From Papiliotrema nemorosa (lineage: Eukaryota > Basidiomycota > Tremellomycetes > Tremellales > Rhynchogastremaceae): a stretch of 64,000 nt of DNA. The notes below the pieces were generated by a model that was not told the DNA's origin, did no database searches, and saw nothing but the letters and a program-made list of their open reading frames with translations. The stretch is taken from contig JASKOT010000036.1 of assembly GCA_032158125.1 (NCBI GenBank), positions 1 through 64,000 of the forward strand. The letters run 5' to 3'. Below are positions 1-9,113 of this stretch, in pieces (position 1 is the stretch's first letter; the number at the start of each line of letters is the position of its first letter). A program made the translations under genes and the position numbers.

Positions 1-31
1 GCGCCCCCCCCCCCCCCCCCCCCCCCCCCCG

Positions 32-90
<59 letters not shown>
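1..90. repeat. C homopolymer at window edge
   Basis: The first 90 bases are almost pure C, with two isolated G interruptions near the start. It is not the TTAGGG-type telomere unit. A homopolymer this long at a sequence start is most simply a sequencing or assembly end artefact, though a true poly-C tract cannot be excluded. Confidence 0.8.
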
Positions 91-91
<1 letters not shown>

Positions 92-1092
92 ACCCATGTG
101 AGGTCGAAGCAACATTCGGCGTACAGCGCGTTTACCGGGAGCAAGCGAATGAACAATGACCTATTTGTGGCGACACTGCAAGATCTGCTCATCTTAAGGC
201 AATCAAGCAGCCCATATGGTCCCAGCTGAGCAGGAGAGACTAAATCGGGCGGTCCTTGGAGTCTATGGTGCATAGGTTGTACTGCATAAGTTGTGTTCCA
301 GTACGAGGTCTTACACTTCCTGCGCTGAAGGGCCCCACCTGGACTGCCGGCTGCGAACACAACCACCGGCCTCTCAACTCAAATAACCGTCTCAGCCTTC
401 TCCTCTTCCTCCCTGTTACGCTCAGCTTGCGCTGCATTAATAGACAATGTGCATAGACAAGGGGCAGCATTTGCTCTGCACCCTCCTCCTCGCCACTGAG
501 TGGCGACAACCTGACACTTGGGTGTGGAGACCCCATTCTTCCGGTAGTTTTCCCGAAATCCCTCTTGTTCGAAAAAGTTTGCTTCGCTTTCCATCGTCTA
601 CGACATCCCCACTCGACACTTCGCTTACATGTTATACATCCCTCTAGCTCCCCCTGGCCCTCTCTCTGCCTTGGACGCAGCTGGATCTTCGCCAAGCGAT
701 GTACGGTCCGACTCGACTCGACTCGTACTCTTGAGTTCGTTTCGTACGGGCACCCGGGCGTATGCAGTTTCTTGTCCACCCGCTTACACTCCAAAAAGTT
801 GGAGCCCTTGAATTGTGGTTTCTGACTTATAACAAGCGTTTGATTCGTTTTTGATTACTGATCTACATCAACCTTTGACTCTCGAGACATCCTCCCGTCT
901 GATCGTTCAGACACACTGAAACAGATACCTTCGCACCCCATTCGAACACCTGGACGTGACGTGCAGCACACTACGACCTCGCTCTGCCTCAATACGACTC
1001 ATTACCCTTTCGGCCCAGTCCATCCAAATATCGGCCGAAGCGATCCAGCACCTTTCGAAATTACTCCAACCTTGACTCGACAACCTACCACA
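91..1092. other. Gene-free stretch upstream of transporter
   Basis: I see no supported gene here. The open frames on both strands lack any recognisable composition or splice-consistent continuation. The last 250 bases, pyrimidine-rich with repeated CGACTCG-like runs, are probably promoter and 5' leader of the transporter at 1093. Confidence 0.5.
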
Positions 1093-2936
1093 ATGGCTTC
1101 GTCCCGCTCGAGCGTATCAGACCAAGATGGCAGCCTCGAACTGCGCAGGATCAAAGAAGGAATAGATGAGAATGGCGATACCATCGGTGGAGATGTGGAG
1201 AATACTGGAGATCTGCGGTACAAGAAACGCACGGCGGGTGGGGTAGGGGAAGATTGGAATATTCAGACGGATGCGGTTTTTGGGCAGATATCAGAGGAAG
1301 GACCAAACTACAGAGCTGTCAGTGCGAGTAGACTGCTGCTCTGAAATAAACTCATGTGTAGCTTGGATGGATGAGCACATCGGTGCTTATGGTCAAGGCC
1401 CAGCTGGGTCTCGGTGTCTTGTCTCTTCCGTTTGTGCTCAGTGCACTGGGGATGGTCCCGGGTATCCTGTGTATCATCGCTGTGGGAATCATCATGACCT
1501 GGGGAGAGTGGATGATCGGGCAGTTCAAGATCAACCACCCGGAAGTTTGTGAGTGACTTGGCTCTCTGGGCACTTCTCTCAGGATATCAGCTTATATCAG
1601 ACACGATCGACGATGTCGGACAGCTCATCTATGGAAGAATAGGTCGAGAAGTCTGCGCTATCGCTTCTCTACTCTGTAAATTGGCAAAGTCCCACCATGA
1701 GCTAAAGCTCACACCCAGTCATGGTTTTTGCCGCCGCAGCGGGAATGATCAGCATGAGCACCTCCCTCAACGCGCTTTCCAACCACGGTGCATGCACTGC
1801 CGTCTTTATCGCTGTCTCTGCCATTGCGGGAGGTCTTGTCGCCAGCATCCAAACTCTGGGCAGGATACAAGCTCTCGGATGGGTGGGGATTGTTTCTATC
1901 CTCGCAGCTGGTGAGATCTTCTGTTTTCCATTGACGATCAAACTTACAATAGTCATTGTTCTGACCATCACCGTGGGTATCCAGGACCGACCCAACGACG
2001 CACCGGATTTCGGACCATGGGACAGGGACGTCATCTACTTTGGTAGCCCAAGTTTCGCCACGGCCAGCTCGGCAGTGTCCAGTATCGTCGTCTCGTAAGT
2101 TTCCCGAGACCTGCAACCCCCAGATACTGATGGCAGGTACGCTGGTGCACCGGCCTTCTTCAACATGCAAGCGGAGATGAAGAACCCAAAACACTACAAC
2201 CGAGCTTTGGCCGTGTGTCAGACCCTCATGACGGCCGTCTACCTTGTGCGTACACCTCGCTCCGTTAAAATGCAATGCTGACGTCTAGGTCATAGGGTGT
2301 GTCGTGTATCACTACGCTGGACAATATGTCTCTTCCCCCGCTCTCGGTACCGCCGGACCGGTCCTCAAGAAGGTCTGCTATGGTCTCGCCCTACCCGGTC
2401 TCCTCGTCTCCACCTTCCTCTGGATTCACGTGAGTACACCGTGACATTGGTGCCTTTGAAAACTGTCTGACTTTCAGTTCCCGGCAAAGTTCCTGCTTGT
2501 CAGGATTCTACGAGATACCGTCCACTTGAGCAAGAACACCCCCAAACACTGGGTCGTGTGGCTCTCTTCCGTCCTCGCCTGCACGATTGTGTCCTACGTC
2601 ATCGCATCCGCCATTCCGGTCTTTGGACCCCTCGTCTCGCTCATTGGAGCAAGTGTGGGTACATTCGTCTGTATCCAACCTATGGGTGTCATGTGGCTGT
2701 ATGACAACTGGCACCGGTCCAACAGGGATTGGAAGTGGAAGTTTATGGTCGGATGGAGTGTATTCATCGTGGTCATTGGGTTCTTCCTCATGGGTGCGGG
2801 AGTGAGTGAAATCGTGTTTGAGTGAGGCTTGAGCTGATGGTAGACTTACGGATCGGTGGTGGATATCATTGCGGCCTACAAGGACGCGGGAGGTTCAGCA
2901 GCTTGGTCTTGCGAGGATAATTCGGGTTCTTCGTAG
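1093..2936 (+). CDS. Amino-acid transporter, AAAP (Aa_trans) family
   Basis: This is a secondary transporter that moves neutral amino acids across the plasma or vacuolar membrane, in the AAAP family (fungal MTR-like branch). Nine exons join in frame to 495 aa: 1093-1317, 1362-1548, 1601-1675, 1719-1910, 1953-2094, 2137-2245, 2289-2429, 2478-2801 and 2844-2936. About 75 hydrophilic N-terminal residues precede the first membrane segment. That segment contains the family hallmark (VKAQLGLGVLSLP, which begins in exon 2). Further hydrophobic helices follow in every exon up to a short tail ending in Ser-Ser. The start is the ATG of MASSRSS, the first in a good context after the leader. Substrate is not predictable. 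It lies alone on its strand before the small-gene cluster. Confidence 0.88.
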
Positions 2937-3201
2937 GTCGGTGTGGAGTTGCCACAGGGTGATCATGCAAGAACGTTTTCCAAGATTCAAGACTGTATAA
3001 CGAGTACCCTTCCTTTCTTTCTCGCTTCAAACCCCATCTGCCCAGACGTGAGACGCCTTATATGTTTGACATAAATATCGCTTCTGAGCTCTCAATCTGC
3101 CCGTCGGACTTCGCAACCGATCGAAGGCTGGCAACGACCAAATCCCCACTCGTTCGTACTGATTTCTCTTCCGTCTCGTCCCCTGCAAGGATCTCGATAT
3201 C

Positions 3202-3666
3202 ATGAACACTGATCAGAAACCTGATATTGATACACATACGACTCTATCCTCAAGAACCAGTCACGCCGATCCCTCCGCATTTCAGATCACCGCGTCCGGG
3301 TCTGATGACACGCATAATCGTCCGCCGCACGGGATCTTCAGGAGGATCGAGACTTCCACAGTGATCACTGAGCGGTCTGTCCACGAAGAGAGCGATCAAC
3401 GAAGACAAGAGGTAGCATCAGGAGAAGGTGTGGAGACTTGGGGGACCGCTACGGGACCCGAAAGGGACCGGGATCTCGAAGGAAGAGAATCAGAGGACGG
3501 CGGCTGTTCTGTTTCAGGCGTCGTTAAGGGATTGAAGCAGACTGCGAGTTATTTCGTGGATTCGACAAACGGCATCATCCGTGACAAAGTCAAAGACGTA
3601 AAAGAGAGGTTTAACTCGAGGAGACACTCAGGACATTCGTCGAGCAGGACAGGGGGAGAGCAGTGA
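3202..3666 (+). CDS. Small hydrophilic hypothetical protein 1
   Basis: A single-exon frame of 154 aa starting MNTDQKPD. It is rich in Ser, Thr, Asp, Glu and Arg, has no membrane segment or signal peptide, and ends in a Ser/Gly/Arg tail. A central stretch (VVKGLKQTASYFVDSTNGI, then an amphipathic Lys-rich run) could form a helix. I do not recognise a family. It heads a row of four short same-strand frames, each about 0.5-0.65 kb from the next. Coding status rests on an intact frame, a sensible ATG and protein-like composition only. Confidence 0.5.
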   Translation: MNTDQKPDIDTHTTLSSRTSHADPSAFQITASGSDDTHNRPPHGIFRRIETSTVITERSVHEESDQRRQEVASGEGVETWGTATGPERDRDLEGRESEDGGCSVSGVVKGLKQTASYFVDSTNGIIRDKVKDVKERFNSRRHSGHSSSRTGGEQ

Positions 3667-4317
3667 TGATACAGTAGGGATTCGCGCAGTGCTCTCAGTC
3701 AATGGCGTTGGCGCCATGCACATAGTACACCATGCCATTGCAGATGATGGTGCCGCACCTGATCTTCATTGTCTATAAGTTCTGTCACTCGACGTCATCC
3801 AGTAGACTGTGAGGTTCCACTCTTACTGCATGATGCTGTACTGCATGATGCTGTACTGATGTTCATCAAGGCTGGTGGTACAGTAGACACGGCGTCAATC
3901 GCCCAATTCATTCGCTTCAACTCGGTCTACCGTGCCCAAGGCAGTCGGTGTCTGCGAGGGTCTGAACGGGCTGAACGGGCTGATCGGAAAGACCTGGCCC
4001 ATAGGAATACATAGAGACGTCTGGCGAATGCGGTACTTTGTCAGAAGCAGTCTTCGCTCGGGATAGACACCCCGATGATGTCAAGCCTCGACTTCGATTT
4101 TCGCACTCAGAATCAATCAGTGCAACTTCATACTCCTGAAAGAGGGGAAGGCAGGAAAAAGGAATGCTGATGTAGCGCATTGTGTAGTCTGAGCAAATAC
4201 GACATACATAAGACCTACATGCAGTGCATCCCCCTCCGATCCTGGTTTCATTTTCCTGTCTTCACATTCTTAAAACAAACTACTCATCGATTGCGTAGTA
4301 AGACACTCTCTTCCAAC
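3667..4317. other. Intergenic stretch with short tandem repeats
   Basis: No gene is supported. Two small tandem repeats are visible: a 15-base unit (TACTGCATGATGCTG) duplicated at 3824-3853, and a 9-base unit (CTGAACGGG) twice at 3962-3979 with a third, partial copy. The final 140 bases are probably the promoter of the next small gene. Confidence 0.5.
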
Positions 4318-4650
4318 ATGTCAGAGAATGGCCAAGACGACGCTATTCAGGAATCTAAGCAGACAACGCAGACTGACTTCTCTACCGCCGGTACACAGCC
4401 AGTCAAGCATCGTCCGCCCGCTTTGCACATACCGTCAGTTTCAATCTATCCCGTAGTGTCTTTCCGAGCCTCAGCGACCATCTCGGCCCCTGAAAGCTCA
4501 CAAAATGATGACAAAGATCTGGAAGGCCTGTTCGCCAAGCGTATCACTCCCAGAACTCCCGTTCCGAGAGATAGCGAGAGTGGCGATCAGTCGTCAGCAG
4601 GATCCTCAGATCACGAGACTGCCACTGCTACCGAGGGCAGCGAAAAATGA
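4318..4650 (+). CDS. Small hydrophilic hypothetical protein 2
   Basis: A single-exon frame of 110 aa beginning MSENGQDD. An upstream extension of the same frame exists, but the ATG at 4318 follows a run resembling a leader and matches the MS-acidic starts of the two downstream neighbours. Composition is Ser/Thr/Pro/Glu-rich with no membrane segment. A short LF-x-x-x-I-x-P-R-x-P element near residue 75 resembles elements in the neighbours at 5190 and 6280. No family is recognised, and a disordered protein is likely. Confidence 0.5.
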   Translation: MSENGQDDAIQESKQTTQTDFSTAGTQPVKHRPPALHIPSVSIYPVVSFRASATISAPESSQNDDKDLEGLFAKRITPRTPVPRDSESGDQSSAGSSDHETATATEGSEK

Positions 4651-5189
4651 GACGATCGAGGAATGAGCATGTTTACATAGTGAAGGGGGTGTTCTGCAAT
4701 ACATATACATACACCGCTTGACCGGCGATGCAATGGTACTGTACATGGGGAGTTTATCATCTTGGTCCATTTTTCCGACTCTTATCGGGAGAGCGTTGCA
4801 ACAGGAAGGAAACACGAGAGGACGTCGTGAGATCATCTCCTCCCAATCCTGCGACGGAAAGATCGGAAAGATCACGCATTTTCGGCGTCCTTTGATTGTC
4901 GCCACCTTCTACTCGTACAGTACATGTACTTTTATGACTGGTCGCGCATGAGATGTGCACTGCTTGACGTGGGAGATGTCTGAGCTGTGAGACATTCCGA
5001 CAATCTCGATCTGTCTAGCGAGGTGTGAGAGTTTGAGACGACTGCAAGATTCCCGTGTAATCTCTGGATGCCACTGATCACAAGGGTGTGAGAGCTTGGG
5101 AGAGTCGACAAAGACAGAACCTTCTAGACTCCCTGAGCCTCGATGGCACCTCCCCATCTCCCCATCGCCCAACTTCATTCTCCATTAAC
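4651..5189. other. Intergenic stretch
   Basis: Nothing beyond likely 3' and 5' flanks of the two small genes. Frames on both strands here are short and lack protein-like composition. Confidence 0.45.
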
Positions 5190-5654
5190 ATGTCAGACGA
5201 GCGAGAGACACGAGAAACCAAGTCTGTTGAGACACCCAGCACCCCGCCTGTCACTGACACTGACACTGCTACCGCTCCCGACACAGTCACGATCTCCACA
5301 ACAGTTACTGAAGATGCAAAGCCTCCACATAAGCGTCAACCGATCAAGATCGATACGGGGTCATCGCTGTCGGGAGACGTCACAGCTCCCGAGCAACGCA
5401 CTACACCTCTTTCAGCGCATGAGAATCCTGATCTGTTCTTCTGGTACACCCAGGATTACAAGATCAACTTCACACAGAGTCCAACCAGCGAGAACAGCCC
5501 AATGTCGGAGCTGTTCTCGATACCTATCTCGTCCAGGAGTCCAGGGTCAAAACGGGAAAGCAACACTACATTTGCGACCGAAGACACATCGCAGGCAGGA
5601 AACGAACCTAAAACCGAGAAACGCGATCAGTCCGGTAAAGGAGACCAGGGATAG
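5190..5654 (+). CDS. Small hydrophilic hypothetical protein 3
   Basis: A single-exon frame of 154 aa from the ATG of MSDERETR. It is Thr/Ser/Pro-rich in the first 40 residues. A more hydrophobic aromatic patch follows (LFFWYTQDYKINF, about residues 82-94), then an LFSIPIS-S-R-S-P element. The tail is highly charged. No signal peptide or membrane helix is present. The aromatic patch is the only part that looks like a fold or binding motif. Family unknown. It shares its start pattern and the LF...R.P element with the flanking small genes. Confidence 0.5.
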   Translation: MSDERETRETKSVETPSTPPVTDTDTATAPDTVTISTTVTEDAKPPHKRQPIKIDTGSSLSGDVTAPEQRTTPLSAHENPDLFFWYTQDYKINFTQSPTSENSPMSELFSIPISSRSPGSKRESNTTFATEDTSQAGNEPKTEKRDQSGKGDQG

Positions 5655-6279
5655 CGATGTCGCCCGTGGCGGTCTGGGCGAGTGGACATGGTGATGAGCG
5701 CGAAGATTCCGAAGAGTAACAGCTGGAGGTTTTCATGAAATAAGGGTATCCGTCCAGCTAATTGCTGTATTTGACCGGTGTCGTACGAAATGCCTGGACT
5801 CAAATCATTTTGGTCGTTCTTGGCCTTTCCAGCGAGTCTCTGTCGGTATGCACCCTGCTCTACCAGATCTGTATCAATATGACGTGGACCCTGTGAAGCC
5901 TCAAATTTCATCTGCGGCAGTCCAAGGGCAATGGGGGGTTCCTGTATATCCATGAGTTGAGCGATCCAACTGCGTGTGGCCTATCAGTGGCAGCTCGCCT
6001 CAGTCCGCTGCTGAGCACCGCTGAGGAGTGAGCAAGACTAAACGATGTTTTTAAATCGCTGTTCGATCACGATGTTCTTTGAATCTCCTTTCTGTGTCCT
6101 CAAACGTGAATACCAGGAGCAAGAATGAAAGGGTCGACGACAGCTTCTGTCGATTAGAGAGAGGCCCAGTATAAAGCATTGACTGCTTCGAATCCCCCCG
6201 ACCATTGTAGCATCACCCAACAGCTGATCAGGTTAGAAGAAACGCTCAATTCCGTAAATTATAGGACACAACCTCTAGA
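5655..6279. other. Intergenic stretch
   Basis: I see no supported gene. A weak T-arm-like run near 6186 was checked and does not belong to a tRNA. The last 100 bases contain an AT-richer segment that probably serves as leader for the next small gene. Confidence 0.45.
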
Positions 6280-6534
6280 ATGTCTGACTTATCAACCAAC
6301 GCCTCCCAATCGGGCGATCAGTCTAGCTCTACCGGTTGTGACGGTTCTCAAGGGGCCGCCAATCCACCTGCGCTGCGTCACTCGGACACTGCCACATCGC
6401 TCTTCTCAGCTCCGTTGGGGACATTAACTCCGGAAACCAACTTCAACAATGCACCTCTCCAACCTTCCGACCATGAGGAGAAGAAATCGAATTCTGGCGA
6501 GGGAAAAGACGTAGAGTCGAAGAATGACGAATGA
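6280..6534 (+). CDS. Small hydrophilic hypothetical protein 4
   Basis: An 84-aa single-exon frame starting MSDLSTNA. It is Ser/Asn/Gln-rich, then has an SLFSAPLGTLTPET element about mid-protein and a Lys/Glu/Asp tail. It is the last and shortest member of the tandem row. It lacks a signal peptide or membrane segment. It is unrecognised and could also be a chance frame, but the shared MSD start and LFSxP element favour a gene. Confidence 0.45.
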   Translation: MSDLSTNASQSGDQSSSTGCDGSQGAANPPALRHSDTATSLFSAPLGTLTPETNFNNAPLQPSDHEEKKSNSGEGKDVESKNDE

Positions 6535-7597
6535 ACACGCACAGAGAGCTGTTTGTAATCCGGGCGGAGTGTCTCGAGATACAACTGAAGGTTCTTCGGA
6601 TATGATAGGAGTTCATGCATCTTAATAGAGGCGACCTTGAGTATTGATTCATCTTGAGCAGTGCGAGGGCCGGGCGCAATCGATTGGGCGACCACATAAG
6701 GACGGAAGGACAAAGTCGCGAGTCAAGGCTCGACCTGGGCATACTCTTAATAGTCTGACCATTCTTTTTGGACAGCAGATTACATCTTCGACGTCAAAAT
6801 GTCTGATCCCTCGTGCGGCGTGCAGAGGAGGTAAAAGGGATGTAAGGGGATTTCGACATTCCGAATTCCAAGGCAGTGTAACAGTGCAAGCCAAGGGGTC
6901 GCTGATAGGTAAACGTTGTGACGATTTGAGGTGTCGTGTGGTGAGGTAGAGCAGGCTATTCTTCTCCGTGGACGGAAATTTCTCTAGGCCATGGGAGAAA
7001 ACGCCTTGCAGATGCTTCTATGGCGCTGCTGTACCGTTGAAATATGTATACTTGTGAGGTACCGGATCGGCAGTTATCGAAGCTCCGCACATCAGATCTG
7101 GCCGGCACTCACATCAGACAGAAGTCATCCGCATCACGATTCGATGCACTCGCATCATACCCCTGAGGAGTGACTGGCGCCGCGCGACGTCAAAAAGCTT
7201 CCTTGATGAAAGAGAGCCAGCTCGACCATGAATGAAAACGCCTGATCACTAGCCTTCGTGGTGGCTGAGATCAACTTGTCAGTCGCAGATCTGGCAGGCC
7301 TAGAACACAAAACCTCGGTTCCCGTAGCCGAGTAAATGACAGCGACCATTCGTTGACAGCACTTGACACAGGCGAGGTCGAGTAGTCGCATGATGTATAG
7401 AGCCTTTGTGGCGGCGTTCATGTGATACAAAGTGCACCAAGTTAGAGCACAGCTGAGAGGCGTCCAGGAACGTGCCACGCCACCCGCTCCCTGAACGCGT
7501 GAACGAGCTCGTGGACCCTGCCCGACGGATGGCTAGCGAGCTTCCGCATCCTATATATACACCCTATCGATGTCAACATTCTGACAACTTGCCCGCC
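6535..7597. other. Gene-free stretch
   Basis: About 1.1 kb without a supportable gene. Open frames on both strands are short and use rare-looking residues. The right end contains the promoter of the small membrane protein. Confidence 0.45.
7550..7560 (+). promoter_or_regulatory. TATA-like element before small membrane-protein gene
   Basis: A TATATATA run sits about 40-48 bases upstream of the ATG at 7598. A transcription start about 30 bases downstream of the element would leave a very short leader. This favours 7598 over an in-frame ATG at 7529, which lies upstream of the element. Confidence 0.4.
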
Positions 7598-7837
7598 ATG
7601 ACCTCGACCTCCATTGCTCGCACTATCATCCAATACTCGGCGATCTACGGAACGGTGATATGTTGTCTATTCTACGACCGCTTCTCCCTGTTGGAGCCTC
7701 ATTTGCCGTACGATGAGAAGACTCACAAGAGATCAATGCTACTCTTGGCGTTGATACCGTCCATTTCACTAGCTCTCATGAGGCATTTTCAGGGACCGGC
7801 CACACCAGCACCCCGAACTCCTTCGACGACTTCTTGA
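7598..7837 (+). CDS. Small two-helix membrane protein, unknown
   Basis: A 79-aa single-exon frame, MTSTSIARTI onwards. Two hydrophobic segments are visible, at about residues 12-27 (Tyr/Ile/Cys-rich) and 46-61 (MLLLALIPSISLALM). A polar loop with Pro-Tyr-Asp-Glu-Lys lies between them, and the tail is Pro/Thr-rich. This looks like a small helical-hairpin membrane protein, for example an organelle-membrane or PMP-like peptide, but no family is recognised. The TATA element just upstream supports it as a real transcription unit. Confidence 0.45.
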   Translation: MTSTSIARTIIQYSAIYGTVICCLFYDRFSLLEPHLPYDEKTHKRSMLLLALIPSISLALMRHFQGPATPAPRTPSTTS

Positions 7838-9113
7838 CCACGGCCAGAGTTGACAGTCTCCAAAAATGGTCCGTTGCTGGATTGGTTCACACATGCGACC
7901 ATCGACGAGCATGACGCACCCCGCCTAGGATTGTACAGCTCGTTCAGCGATGATTGAATGACAATGCGACATTATCCGCTCGAAGGATACATACCGCCTC
8001 CCAGGTACTGTCTGTGGGTCGTCGACATAGGGGAAAGGCCTTCCAGAGTAGCACAGCACAGGGCGAGCCAGGCCCAGCGCTCGTTTCTCACCGGCCTCTT
8101 TTCAGGTGAAGGAGCTCTCGAGACCGCAGGAGAAGACACAGGAACTAGGCGACAACATACATCTGGATTATGGTTTTTGTTCTCGCCTTCATCAATTGGG
8201 TGGCCAGAACCAGGGGCGTGCGTCGAGTAGGGCCGTACAGCATCGCTGTGTATCGCGATTATCGCGACCCTACGATGGAACGATAGGACGTGATGGGGCG
8301 GCCGACGTGCCTGGCACAGTGGGAATGGCGCACCCAACCACGGTTGGATATCGCATGGAAAGCGGGACTACGACAATGATGACTGGCGCCGCAGTGCCGA
8401 TTTCGGAAACGGGCTAGCCAAACGGAGCGACAAAGGGAATACGCAATGGCACCGTCACCTAGTATCTAGCAGTCAATGAACTAGCTTAGATCCATCCCTC
8501 GGGCTTGTCTGGCTTCGGTTGATGTCCCAAGTCACACCCAATTTGTGGTCATGTTCTTGATCTTGATCTTGTGTATATAGATGCAATTGATGCCTTGCCG
8601 GAGTGCGATGTTGTGAAGGTAGAGAATCCGTGCGCACTTTGATAAGTATCCGAGATTCCAGCTCAGACGTGAAGAAGCGGCATCGGAGTGGGCTGTCTAA
8701 GCTATTTTGCCCAGAGTAGGAAGGAGCACACGGAGAGGGGATCTGGGCATACTTAAGAGGGAGAGTGGACTAAGGAGACGCAACCTTGATACTTTGGCGT
8801 CTTCTGTCATTGTGCAAGTGTGATACGAGTGCGATACAAGTGCTGCTACGAGTATATGGTGAGCTTTGCCACAAGGGGAGTAATTCCGGTGGAGACATTG
8901 CCACGTGACCTGTGGATCTCATTCGCCACCCACTCCTCCCCCTCCCCTTCCTCCCCCCCTGTGCTCATCGCCTTGGCAGGTGTCTTCATCACCCTTGCAT
9001 CCCTTGGCACCATCGCAGCTCGACGATCTTCAATTCTCTTGGCTGTAGCATGATTTAGAACACCAGGGCCCCCACACGTATCATCCTCGACCACTCGACC
9101 CGTGTTCAGCCAA
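7838..9113. other. Gene-free stretch upstream of KRE6-like gene
   Basis: Nothing supportable in about 1.3 kb. A 65-codon frame at 8856-9053 has one hydrophobic stretch but no other support. The right end is probably the promoter of the KRE6-like gene. Confidence 0.45.

Noticed and set aside
240..794. 184-codon minus-strand frame before the transporter
   Set aside because: Composition is not protein-like (Arg/Gly/Cys noise), no family feature; it lies in the probable promoter.
6110..6210. tRNA-like TTCGAATCC run near 6186
   Set aside because: No consistent acceptor stem, anticodon arm or D-arm could be folded around it.
8856..9053. 65-codon plus frame with one hydrophobic run upstream of KRE6
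   Set aside because: No other support; probably a chance frame in the promoter region.
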